Of a stretch of DNA of 64,000 bases, positions 1-10,672 are shown piece after piece. A program made the translations under genes and the position numbers. The notes beneath the pieces were generated by a model. That model searched no databases. It had not been told where the DNA came from and saw only the letters and a list, made by a program, of their open reading frames with translations. The DNA comes from Gnetum montanum (Eukaryota; Streptophyta; Gnetopsida; Gnetales; Gnetaceae), in assembly GCA_015680685.1 (NCBI GenBank), contig MNCI01026525.1, positions 419,758-483,757 of the forward strand, written 5' to 3'. The stretch's first letter is position 1; each line of letters starts with the position of its first letter.

Positions 1-231
1 GTGCCATTGTTGCATCTGCATGAGATTCTCTGCCACTGTCTGCCAGGACGGACCGCCAACATTAATTCTTGGTCTCTCGATTCTTTCTTGCACGATGGTG
101 ACACCAGTTATCGGTGAACATCTGTTGGATATATTGCCAAGGTAATAGATAATCACGACAGCGATGAATCCTAATTTCCACGGAGAAGAAATATCTATGA
201 ACATGCTCTTGGCTATGTTAGTCTCCACCAT
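1..231 (-). CDS. 5' end of an unidentified membrane-anchored protein (runs off window)
   Basis: Reading from the ATG at 231-229 to the window edge gives 77 codons without a stop. An in-frame TAA lies four codons upstream of the ATG, and the start context has G at -3 and G at +4, so this Met is a sensible start. Residues about 24-40 (KLGFIAVVIIYYLGNI) form one likely membrane segment or signal anchor after a short polar N-terminus; the rest is polar and ends near QMQQWH at the edge. The stretch is richer in GC than the DNA beside it and shows no resemblance to gag or pol. I do not recognise the family. It could be the first exon of a host gene or a gene fragment. Confidence 0.45.
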   Translation of the reverse strand, partial: MVETNIAKSMFIDISSPWKLGFIAVVIIYYLGNISNRCSPITGVTIVQERIERPRINVGGPSWQTVAENLMQMQQWH

Positions 232-689
232 CTCTGATCCTTAGACCATCACCCCATCTTACTTCATTATTTCCAACAGCTATACAAAAGTGCGTTACTT
301 CATTCTTTACCACATCTCTGCAATAGTGTATCTTTAATGTTCCTACCAGTGCATAAGCATACATTGCAGGAAAAATTGCTAAAAAATTCTAATTGTTTCT
401 ACTCAAGTAAAAATTCAAAAATCAAAATATGTTAATTTGGAATGCTAGAAATTTGAACTTGTAACCTTTATTTTATGAAATGCATTAAATTTGTTTTTAT
501 GTTAAGTAAAGATGTATTTCTAAGCCCCACCCTTGTATAATAGATGATGGCCATCAAATATGCATGCACCTAAGAAAGTTTATATGCTCTTCCTAGTGTG
601 TAGTTTTTACTATAGGCAAGTTTTAGAGCATGTGATTTATAGTGTGTAAGTTATATGTTTGATCTCAAAAGTCATGGTAAACAATGATG

Positions 690-790
690 TGTTAGTCTAG
701 TGGTAAGACTTTTAATTTGAAAGTTATAGGTTATAAGCTTGATTTTGGTGGGTAATGTTGAGTTGTATTGTACTAATTGAACTATATATC
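690..790 (+). repeat. possible tRNA-derived SINE fragment
   Basis: TAGTCTAGTGG at 693-703 fits a pol III A box, and GGTTATAAGCT at 729-739 is a degraded B box about 36 bp further on. The following text is T/G-rich as in many plant SINE bodies. Target duplications were not found, so this stays tentative. Confidence 0.25.
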
Positions 791-854
791 TTGGAGGGTA
801 CCTATATTATAATCATTTTGGATTCCAACACTTCCTCAAAAGCCATGGTAACTA

Positions 855-915
855 GCATATTCTTATATAATACTTCTAGCATTGTAATTATTATATTCTT
901 ATATAATACTTCTAG
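855..915. repeat. short direct repeat (about 24 bp, two copies)
   Basis: The phrase ATATTCTTATATAATACTTC followed by TAG occurs twice about 37 bp apart, probably a local slippage duplication. Confidence 0.6.
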
Positions 916-1113
916 ATGTGCATATAGTTAAATTATTTCAAGTTTTGATCCTTGTTCCCTATACTGACCATCTTTATTGTTAATAAAATTTGTATTTTAT
1001 ATGTCATGATTTCAATTCCATTGTGAATAGGAACATATTACAAAACAAGGGAAGCTAAATTAATGATCAAGTTAGGAACACCCATACTTTTTGGCATTTG
1101 CTACATCCCTCTC

Positions 1114-1818
1114 TATTAGGAATTGAGGTCCTCAGGATGAGCATACCCAAGTCAAACCAACAAAAAGTTGACCTCTAACATCAAAGTGTAAACCATGAAC
1201 ATGATAATAGCCCAAAACCATAGTTGTAGATATACATAAGTGTGAAATACATATGTTGACCTACAAACCATGATATAAGGACGTTTATTGATGATAAACA
1301 CAATAATCAAGATAGAAACTTATATACATTATAAGTGCATCCAACCATGTACTTAGATACCAGTGGTTTATTGATGATAAACACAATAATCAAGATAGAA
1401 ACTTATATACATTATAAGTGCATCCAACCATGTACTTAGATACCAGTGGTTATAGAGTCAGATGATAAAAGTAATAAGGTAACTAATGTAGACAAGAATA
1501 TAGAGAAAGAGATCTCAATATACATGAAACAAAAAACAAAAGTGAAGACCAAGGTGAATAACCATAGGCATTACTATTGATGATTATGGTCTATATATTA
1601 CACTACTAGAGTGTGTTAAAATGTTTGTATATGAAGTAGTCTAGTGACTTACCTTTAGTATAATACAATCAAGGGACATGTCCTACTCAACAATCATATC
1701 TCTTTTTAATCAGTGACTTAATAACATGATTAGTCTTCTTTATGTAAATCATTATGATTCTACATTTGGATATGTATAACACACATTGAGGTTGATACTA
1801 ACACTAAAATCCTTAACA
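1114..1818 (-). repeat. Element A 3' LTR
   Basis: Aligned by eye with 34904-35525 over its whole length. On the minus strand it starts TGTTAAGGATTTTAG directly after a purine tract. At the other end TG has become TA (plus-strand TATTAGGAATTGAGG). Its 705 bp equal the 622 bp of the other LTR plus the 83-bp tandem duplication inside it. Confidence 0.7.
1283..1448. repeat. 83-bp perfect tandem duplication inside the A LTR
   Basis: The block beginning GTTTATTGATGATAAACACA at 1283 is repeated from 1366 with no difference seen. The other LTR of A has one copy, so the duplication arose after insertion. Confidence 0.9.
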
Positions 1819-1829
1819 CTTCCCCTCAA
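1819..1829 (-). other. Element A polypurine tract
   Basis: On the minus strand TTTGAGGGGAAG immediately precedes the TGTTAAGG start of the LTR, the position of the plus-strand priming site of a retrotransposon. Confidence 0.6.
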
Positions 1830-3081
1830 ACTTAACGTAGCAAGACTTTTAATAATACCACGACTTCACTTTATATATTTGACTTCTCTATGTTTCATCA
1901 ACTATTTTTTAGCCAGCTATGTATAAGAAACAAAGATTTAGGAAGGATCTAACTTATTTAACTTCTTCCCCTTAATCACATACATCTATATTTGAAGAAA
2001 TTATTTTCATTTGCCATAGTTTTAGGAAAGACAAAACAATTGCCAAGCAAGGATCCTTATATGATTTTCCATTTCAATTATGGAAAGAATGACTTATTCA
2101 AGAACAAATATTTCTTCTAACTAGTGATGCCATTTTTAAGAAGTTTTGACTACTCTTTATATCATTTTCTTAGCTATATCTCTAGAAACTTAAAAGGTTC
2201 CTTGAAATGAAGAAAGTATGAACTTAAATGAGAAAACTTTAAAGGAGAATTTTTTAGGAAATACAAATAACACAAGAAAATAATAAACAAACTTGTTCAA
2301 AATAAAGTATGGAATAAGGCCATAAACCTTCATAAATAATCACAGACACAACTTGTTGGAAATGTCATTAAATATTCATTTGACAATCTCAAAACTGATA
2401 ACAGCATCAAACTCACAAAGTTCTAGATCATTGTCCATATATTTTATTTTATTTTATTGCAATTTTAGAGGAAGTGGCCCTAGAACCCTCATCAATTATA
2501 GTTGCTAAAAATTAAGGAACTAGGAAAAATAAGGTAAAAGAAGAAGAAGCATGAGACATGGATTTTATCTTCAACGTGATTATCCATGCTAATACAATTC
2601 TATCCTTTCTTAATGAAGGATATGGAATGGCTACATTATTTACCATTAATACATTAAGTAACTGATCAATATAATTAGTAACTTCAACCAAATTTGATGA
2701 TGTTTGGCTTGTTAAAGTAGCTAATGAGCTCTTTTCTTGGCCTCAAAATATTTTTGTAAATTTTCCTTTTCTCACTATAACTTCTCTTTCATCTTGACCT
2801 CTATATCAAAATTCCACTTCAAAAATTCAAGATTTTATACTAAAAATTTTCTATAGATAAATCCCTATCTTTATTGCTAGTTAGAGAGGTCAATTTAATT
2901 TTTAATTCTTTTACTTGATCCTCAACCATCAATAACCATACACTAATAATTGTAGTAGTTAGTAGGTCCTTAGTCTTTTTGAGCGACAATAACTTCTTTC
3001 TACCTTGCTTTTCTCTTTCCAACAATTCAGAGTTTCTGTATTATATTTATTAAACTAATCTATAATGAAGCTAACCATTGG
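1830..3081 (-). other. Element A internal region, 3' part, no recognisable gene
   Basis: AT-rich sequence between the polypurine tract of A and the insertion point of X. Short open frames exist (for example a lysine-rich 61-codon one at 2840-3025, minus) but none resembles a known retrotransposon protein. Confidence 0.45.
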
Positions 3082-3597
3082 TATGGTATCCCATTTCCCA
3101 ATGTCATAACAAATGTCAAATATTTATAGCATTTGACATTATGTGTAATTAATGTGATAGGAAAAATGTAGAAGAAAATGAAAAGGAAACTTTATTAATG
3201 TAGAAATAAGATATCTAGGTTATGATTTAAGGGGTTTTTAGGATTATCTTCCTTCGACATCTATCTCTTAGAGGCAATCCAACACTACTACCTTGGTTAG
3301 ATCGATACCCAACCAGAAACAATGACCAGTTCCCTTTCTATGCTGCTTCACCTTACATTTGTTACTTATCTTTATCAACTCTAAAACTTCATGCTAGCAT
3401 GACCTCTAATTCTTGAGTATAAATACCTTAGGTGAAATCCCCAAAGGTCATCTAAAGACACATTCCTATTATTATAATATGCCCTTTCAATTTTTATTAT
3501 AACTTACCCTTTTAGGTCTCATTATAATAATTACATCACTTTTTTACAAAGCAATACCATCTTTATTATGGAATGACTCCATTTGAGAATGGGGGCA
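3082..3597 (-). repeat. Element X LTR (left, uninterrupted copy)
   Basis: Matches 9418-9845 plus 32974-33049 from end to end; shared landmarks include CATTTGACATTATGTG and CATTTGAGAATGGG. It serves as the empty-site reference for the insertion of element B. Confidence 0.7.
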
Positions 3598-4212
3598 TGA
3601 TAAATTATCTTCCTTAGCTTTTGTTCATTCTCAAACAAGTCCACGTTAACAATCTTTGTCCATGCTTCAATGCTTCCTCCATACTCCAATGCTTTGATTT
3701 TACTTTTTGAAATGAGGTTGAATAATTTAAAATTCTCTCACTTGTTTTGCAAATAAAATATAAGTGATAAGAATACTTGAAAGAGATAAATCTTTTCTTA
3801 TTAACATTCACCTTAATCTTTAGGTAATGATAAGAGGTAAATTAGAGGTCTACCAACAACCAATCACCAGTCTTAACTAAGATTACATAAAGTGCAACTC
3901 ATGTCTTTGGTTACCTAAGCGAAGGTAGGGCAAATTCTTTTTTCCACTTGTGTTATCCAAATTATTTTACTTACCTAATTTGGAATATAAATTAATTAAA
4001 TAAAGAAGAATAAAATAAGAAATATAAGTAAGTTAAGAAACTTTCTAATTTTCATCAACCTCTTAAATTAAGAAATATAGTTGTAGTTTTTTCATAATGG
4101 CTACATGATTGGATGGCCTTTTTTGGGATGATAGGACTTGGTCTTGCTTCTTAACTTCTACCTTGGGAATTCACTCCAATAACTTAGTAACTTGGAAAAA
4201 TCAAGCATCATA
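3598..4212. other. Element X internal DNA, nothing recognised
   Basis: AT-rich, with stops in all frames at short intervals. Confidence 0.4.
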
Positions 4213-4773
4213 CCAAATGTACTGACCTAAATCGTTGGTGTAAGGCTGGAAGGGAAAACAAACACCGAAAGATTGTCGGGTAGACACAGCTGACCCTGCT
4301 TTCGCCCGAGGGCAAGCTGGAAAAGTAAACGAAGGAAAAGTACCTTGGATGGTCTGCATGCAAATCAGCCAAGGACTTCCCTAAGCGTAAACTACGGCTT
4401 GCGCTAGGGTTATTGTAATTGATGTTTTAAAACGTAAACAACAAGTACGAAATGTAAAATGTAAATAGAAACGCATGCGGAACTGGTATTGTAAAAGAAA
4501 TGTAAATTGAATGTAAAACAGAGTAAACAGAATAATGGCTAGCAAAACGAATTGTATTGTATTGCTTAGAAAAGATGTGCACCAGTCAAAGCATAGCTGC
4601 ACATGTGGATGGCAGGTCAAGCGCCAAGCCCCGAGTGATGTGATATGTGATGTGTTTCAAAAGTGCTTGGATGCTAGGAGTCAAGTGTGCTGAGCACCCA
4701 AGGATTACTGGTCTGAGTTTCCTAAGCTATCCAACTCCAAAATTGCCAACCTCGTTTATGTGAATTGACAGGG

Positions 4774-4781
4774 TATTTATA
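4774..4781 (-). promoter_or_regulatory. TATA box of the putative LTR
   Basis: Minus-strand CCTATAAATACCC in an otherwise moderately GC-rich stretch. Confidence 0.45.
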
Positions 4782-5149
4782 GGATTGGGCTAGGCTCGGG
4801 CATGGAATTCATGAATGGAATTAACAGTTGGGAGATGAGAGGAAAGCGGATCAAGTGACACGTGTCCAATGGGCAACTATGCGTGAGTTGGACATGTGTG
4901 GGTAAGCTACATTCTTGACTAGGTTCATTGTATCTTACAACATGTGGCTTACTCAAGCCCATGGAAGCATATACAATTTGGACTGTGAGGGCCTAACAAG
5001 CCCACAAATGAAAATTTACAATGATAATGTACAACAAGAGAAATTTGTTCTGTCTCCATCGAAACTTCTGGATTTACGACTTGACTATGGTCAGGTGTCG
5101 ATTTGAGTGGTTCTGCGAGACTTCTAGCATGAGTTGATTTTGTCTTGGC

Positions 5150-5705
5150 ATGACTTGAGTGTGCGCATGTTGCACTCATGCCACACTCACGCTGCAGCGT
5201 GACCTCAAAGTGAGTGAGAAAAGACTTGCAAATTTTTCACCAAATTTTGAACTTTGAAGCCTGATTCCTGAGTGCAACAACTGTCTGGCTGTGGTTGATC
5301 TTGAGAGTCAGAAACTGAGGTTGAAAATAACCTATTTTGAGCTATTTATGGCAGGTCACGCTGGACTCACACTATAGCATGACCTGCAGCGTGACTTCAA
5401 GAAACTTCTAAAAACATGCAATTTTGAGCTGAAATCTAACATTCTAAATTTTGGAATTTTGAAGCTGGGACTAGAGGTTGTCGACCATGAACTCTGAGGA
5501 TGATTTGCACCTTGGAAGTTGGATTGTTTTGACTCGGTTTGGAGGCTCCTAGAGTTGGTCACGCTGGACTCACGCTGTAGCATGACTTGCGGCATGACTC
5601 CAAAAATATTTTGAAAATAACTTAAAAATCAAATCATTTTTAACTCAGTTTTGACGCTGTGTGGAGTTGCTCATGCTGAGGGTGAGCAAGCTACCTCAGG
5701 CAAGT
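5150..5705. repeat. GC-rich degenerate repeats with about 200-bp spacing
   Basis: Versions of TCACGCTGGACTCACGCTG followed by a motif like AGCATGACCTGCAGCGTGAC occur near 5165, 5355 and 5560, with a partial one near 5668. The paired motifs CACGCTG and CAGCGTG are inverted copies, so each unit could fold into a hairpin. Confidence 0.6.
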
Positions 5706-6349
5706 TGGGTGTGAGCTCCACGCCTTAGCCAAATTTTGCCTCCTGAAACTTCAAAAGGGCTTGATTCGTTCTCATTTCGAAGTGCTAGGCCGAAATTAGT
5801 GGTGTTTCATTAGCCCATCTTTGTTAATGTTTGGAGGAATCCACCCTAGAGGCATTGACAAAGAAGTGCAAAACACCATGAACAAACAAGCATCAAGCAT
5901 TAACTATCAGCCCTTGGCCGGATGTCATCGCACCATTTTCAAAAGTACATGGGATTGAGGGAATGTGGTTCAAGATGCAAGGGATTGTAACTGGGGAAGT
6001 CAGAAGTTGATCAAGGGTTATGATTGCTACTGGGATTATGGGAGAGGAATTCTTTCATGTGAATGAGCTATATCTTTGATCCTTGTCAATGGCCGGATTT
6101 CAGCAGACTTGGGACCAAGACATAGAAAGTGCATTCTTTGGAGAAATGGGACTCTTATAGAGTGTTTACGGGGTCTGTTGTAAACAGCCAAAGCCACGCG
6201 ATGATGTGCAACATGATCTCTTTGAGATACGAGTGTAACTATTTTTTTTCCAGATAATTGCCTTCTTGCTTGGGGCTTGTATGAGAAAAGCCAATAGTCC
6301 ATGGTTTATGATGTCAACGGGGTTATGAAGACCTTTTCCGTGCATTTTG

Positions 6350-6465
6350 CTCTTTGACCTTTTTGTTCTTTTCCTTTTTGTTTGTTTCTTCTTTTCTTTT
6401 GTTTTTGCTTTATTTTTTCTTTCTTTTCCTTTTATTTTTCTTTTTCTCTTTGGTCTTTTTGATAA
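6350..6465. repeat. Polypyrimidine tract
   Basis: About 115 bp of nearly pure T with scattered C (a purine tract on the minus strand). Confidence 0.7.
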
Positions 6466-7147
6466 TACTTATTGTAAACAAAAAACTTTGACATTTATAT
6501 TTTGAAATTATGCTAGGATGTGTAGGTATTGATACTTGTGCCAATCTAAGGCTCATGGTGGACATAGAGGATGTTGTCTTTTATTAGCTAGGTTCGTTAC
6601 AAGAACATTGTATGTTGAGATCTTCATACTTGTTCCTAGATTCTCTCTTGGCTCATTTCCTCTTATAGGTAACATAGACCTTGATAGAACAAGGTTATGA
6701 TTATTCACAATGATCAATGTTTATTGGTAAATAATTTGGTTGCTAATTGAATTGGTATAAATCTTCTTTACATTGTTGGTTTGCCAACTAATTCTTCCAA
6801 TTAATTAATTTGTTGTATTGGTGATGATTGGCTACATTTCCTAAACTCATAATAACTTTTCTACACCCCTGCTAGGATACTAACTTTTGCAATGTAACTA
6901 ATGACCAACTAGGGATTAATGATCTATGTCAAACTATACACATAGGTTAGTCACCTAATCTTAAGATATAAGATGGCCAAAAAGGGTTCAATTTGTTAGT
7001 CCCAATAATTTGATTATTAGGAAAGATTAGTTGATATAGGTTATGACCTACTAAGGCATGACTTAAACTATCACCTTATTATTGTTCACCTAGATGATGA
7101 CTCTAACATCACCATTAGATTTAAAAGGTTAAAAATGTTAGAAATGA

Positions 7148-7166
7148 ATATATATATATATATATT
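7148..7166. repeat. (AT)n microsatellite
   Basis: Uninterrupted alternating AT, flanked on both sides by variants of TTAGAAATG. Confidence 0.8.
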
Positions 7167-7589
7167 AGAAATGGATATTGAATGCCCGAGTTATGCTATA
7201 TCTAACTCCTAAACCTCTTAAGACATAGTTTAAGGGATAGGAATTAAAAACAAAATTGGATTTTTATAGGATTGATCTAACTTTACCAACACATTTAGGA
7301 GGTTGAAATTTGATGGAACAAACTATTTGTTTTTACCAAAAAAAGGATTTTGGAATCAAAAGTTATGGGCCCTTAAAGTTCAAAATTTGGGCATAAATTT
7401 TAAGACTTTATGAGACCTTTCCTAGAGATTATCCATCCTAGTAGTACTTCAGGATCAACATGCTTAATTACAAAAGTTTTATTCCTCATGTTACCATCTT
7501 GCTAGTTTGACTAGATTGATTAAATTTGACTAGGACTTAATATTTTAATTTTAATTTTTTAAAAAAGAAATTTTGAATTTTCTTATCCA

Positions 7590-7780
7590 AGGACCATTAG
7601 TATCCATAGTGTCTATTGATGCTAGTACTCCCTATTGTTGTGAAACTTGGTGGTATAGAGCACTAGTGTTTATGATGTTCATTGATACTAGTACTTCCTA
7701 CCATAGCAAAACTCAGTAGTATTGGGCACTAGTGCTTGTAGTGTCCACTAGCACTAGTATTCCCTACCATCAAATTTTTT
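7590..7780. repeat. Imperfect minisatellite
   Basis: About 2.5 diverged units of a ~75-bp sentence containing CACTAGTG or GCTAGTACT, CTACCA and GTGTCCA-like words follow each other directly. Confidence 0.5.
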
Positions 7781-7924
7781 GGTAGGGGTTTGCAAGTGAT
7801 GAGGATGAATAGAGATGATAGTTGTGGAGCTAGCACAAGCAAAGTAATGGTAGGGGTTTGCAAGTGATGAGGATGAATAGAGATGATAGTTGTGGAGCTA
7901 GCACAAGCAAAGTAATGGTAGGGG
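7781..7924. repeat. 68-bp perfect tandem duplication
   Basis: The unit starting GGTAGGGGTTTGCAAGTGAT at 7781 is repeated exactly at 7849; a third copy starts at 7917 and breaks off after GGTAGGGG. Confidence 0.9.
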
Positions 7925-9403
7925 ATGTGAATTAGCTTTCCAAACTTTGAAACAAAAGCTAGTAGAAACACCCATTCTACAACACAAGGTGCTAGAATAG
8001 ATTAGTAATATGTGGTTATACAAAATAGTCAACAACAACACGTAGGAGAGATGGGAAAGGAATGTTTTTGATAGTGGAAAATTGAGGATAATGAGTTGCA
8101 CATAGGCTCATGAAGCAGTGGAGGATGATGAGTTGTAGTAGTCATGGTCATGGGTAAAGGCATTCTGCTTCATTTTACTTAATGCAGCCTTGATCATAGT
8201 AGTGTGGTTTGGTAGCTAGCCTTGTAACGTGATGTGCCAATATCATTGGTGCATCCCACATTCTAGAATCCTAAGGATTCTAAAATAAATTTTTTTAAGA
8301 AAAAGAAATTAATGTTTAATAATGGATCTTTACCTTTGCCTATTGAATTGACCCTAGTGGGTAGGTGGCTAGTGCACCAACCATTAAGAGTTAGGCTTTG
8401 TAACTTATCAATCACAAGTTTGACTCTAGCCCTAAACTCTTGATTTTTTAAATATTAGGTTTAAATTTATACAATTTTTAGATTTTTATTTAATTAAAGC
8501 ACCTTTTATGAAAAGCTTCTAATGATGATAGCTTCCAAACTAAAGTTTAATTAGGACGAAATTAATATAGTTGCAATTGTCTTAATGAGTACTACACATT
8601 AGGCATAGTCTTAGGTAAAATTACTACGTTTGATTTTTATACTTTTAAAATACAAAAATTGACTTATTTTGCTAAATTGGGAATTAATAGGTTGATGTAC
8701 GAGTGATATGAGGATTTCTTATTGGCCTAAATTTAATTACAAATGATAAGTAGACTCAATGAATGGAATAAGAACTATCAAGCTTAGGTCGATTGGATTT
8801 AAGGAGAAGGTTAATAGGGTAGAATATTAAGAAATTATCTAATTAGTATAAGTTCCCTATTAGTCCCTTGATAAGATCCCTTACTTACCAAATAGAGGGG
8901 ATCTATGGATAGCTTGATTTTCTTATATTGAACAAATAGAGTGCAATTGATTCTTATAACCTTGTTAATGCTTGCCTAGATATGTTAGGTCATACATAAA
9001 AGTGTATAATACCAAGTTATTATGGTTTGGATATTTAGGAAAGTAAAATTCATGGTAAGATAATATCCTATAAGACTTTGATTATAGGTTAATAAACTCA
9101 TAGTAGAGAAATAAGGATAACCTTAGCTAATTAGGAAATGTATAACATTACTACAAGATGGGTAAGAGTTACTTGGACTAATATTACTCTTATCTTACCA
9201 AAGTCTCTTGCAATCTATGTACCTTATTAGTATATAATTAGATCTTCTTAAACTTTAGTTACAGATATCCATGAAAGTTGCTAAGAAGACATCTTCTTGG
9301 TTGCATGGATCATCTTGAACATGATGTACCTTTGGAGATGTTTTGTGATTCTCACTAGATCATCGTTGATCCTTGATTTTGATTGGTCTTGGGTTGTTTT
9401 TTT
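7925..9403. other. AT-rich internal DNA of element X, nothing coding
   Basis: No reading frame or family resemblance seen. A weak pol III-like A/B box pair occurs near 8363 (TGGCTAGTGCA) and 8413 (AAGTTTGACTCT). Confidence 0.4.
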
Positions 9404-9415
9404 CTTCTAATATCA
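9404..9415 (-). other. Element X primer-binding site
   Basis: Minus-strand TGATATTAGAAG, two bases after the LTR end, matches the initiator-Met site TGGTATCAGAGC at 8 of 12 positions; most differences are transitions. Confidence 0.45.
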
Positions 9416-9417
9416 AT

Positions 9418-9845
9418 TGTGACATCTCGTTTCTAGATGTCATGGAAAACATTAAATATTCATAACATTTGACATTATGTGCAATGAATGTAATAAGAAA
9501 AATGTAAAAGGAAATGAAAAGGAAATTTTATTAATGTAAGAATAGGGTATCTATACTCTAAGTTGGGGTTATCTTCCTTTGGCATCTAACTCATAGATGC
9601 AATATAGTATTGCCATCATGGTTAGGTTGGTACCTCCCTAGAAGGGATGGTCAATCCCATGCTTGTCCTACTTTACTTATTACTTGCTACTTGTCTTTAC
9701 TAGCTCTACAACTACATGTTGGCATGACCTCTATTTCTTGAATATAAATATCTTAGATTAAACTCTTAAATATCATCTCAAGAGACATGCTCATTATTAC
9801 AATGTGCCATTTTGAGGCTTATTACAAATTGTTCTTTTAGACCTC
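9418..9845 (-). repeat. Element X LTR, first part of the interrupted copy
   Basis: Continues the match to 3082-3597 until the ACCTC at 9841-9845, where element B begins. The match resumes after B at 32974. Confidence 0.7.
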
Positions 9846-10662
9846 TGATGAGCAGTGAGGTATCCATATGCTCAACTATATGAATACGAGTGTACATGCA
9901 CGATCCAGTTGAATTCCAAGGACTAAGTGCTTATGCGCCTTTGTGGAACAAGGATGGGTTAATCAATAGTTTTTTTCCCAAGCTTACTTATATAGCACAA
10001 TTGTACGATTAAGTAAACTTGAGGTACATGATTTTTTTATAGTTTTTTATGTTTTTATGTCCTGGTGCTACAAAGGGAGGAGAGAGATAACTAAGTAGCT
10101 AATTTAATTTAACTACTCAACTATGCTTTAACTAGTTCTAACACCAGCATCCGTTCTCACTTACTGTACACATCCTGAACTAGTGCAACACTACTTGGAT
10201 TACCAAACACTAATTGTTATTGGGTTACCAAGTGTTACATGCATGCTCGAAGTGGTCGTATTGAGTGTGCTTACTTAGGAGAGTTGTAGGGTGAGAGAGA
10301 GAACATTAATTAACTAAGGAAAGCATTAAGTAATAGTAATTAACATTAATTAATCTATTATAAATACTGCAAGGTTTATCACAAAGTTTGTCTTTATTTC
10401 CATGTGTACTTAGATACACAATGCTTAAATAAAGATCTGTTCACTTTATGACTCCTACTGCGGGCACTCAGAAATAATTCTATCTCTGGAAAGGGAAAAA
10501 GGGAAGATTTGGGTAAGGGACTAAGACTAATTACCAAAACCAAGTGTGCCCGCCTCTTATTTATAGGCAACGAGATAGGTCCCAATATCACTTCGAAGGC
10601 TTCGATATTGGGGACCCAATATTGTAGATGCAATATTGCGATCCTGAAATCGTGGCTCATCA
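9846..10662 (-). repeat. Element B 3' LTR
   Basis: 817 bp, matching 32159-32968. The ends form an inverted 8-bp pair TGATGAGC...GCTCATCA. A minus-strand TATA box at 10558-10565 is preceded by short CGATATTG/CAATATTG repeats (10575-10645). Confidence 0.85.
10558..10565 (-). promoter_or_regulatory. TATA box in B 3' LTR
   Basis: Minus-strand GCCTATAAATAAGAGG, the same wording and place as in the other B LTR and in element C. Confidence 0.6.
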
Positions 10663-10672
10663 TATCCCCATG
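10663..10672 (-). other. Element B polypurine tract
   Basis: Minus-strand CATGGGGATA directly before the TGATGAGCC start of the LTR; C and G have the same arrangement. Confidence 0.65.

Larger units (their letters stand above)
232..1113. other. AT-rich intergenic stretch without a gene
   Basis: Nothing coding is visible. It would hold the upstream region of the edge ORF. It contains a tRNA-like short repeat candidate near 690-760 and a short direct repeat near 855-915. Confidence 0.5.
4213..5910 (-). repeat. Putative LTR of an unrelated element, GC-richer island in X
   Basis: This block differs sharply in base composition from its surroundings. On the minus strand it has a TATA box (4774-4781). 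Upstream of that lies an array of GC-rich repeats about 200 bp apart (5160-5700). Downstream lie about 560 bp that could be R-U5, ending CAGTACA. Just after the end comes TGGTATGATGC, somewhat like an initiator-Met primer site. The layout suits a U3-TATA-R-U5 LTR. The left edge TGTACTGACC is plausible; the right edge is not resolved and could lie as far as 6300. Confidence 0.4.
5911..7590. other. Non-coding DNA of element X with simple-sequence tracts
   Basis: No gene seen. It holds a long T-rich tract (6350-6465) and an (AT)n run (7148-7166). The stretch 5911-6300 is GC-richer and may still belong to the preceding putative LTR. Confidence 0.4.
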
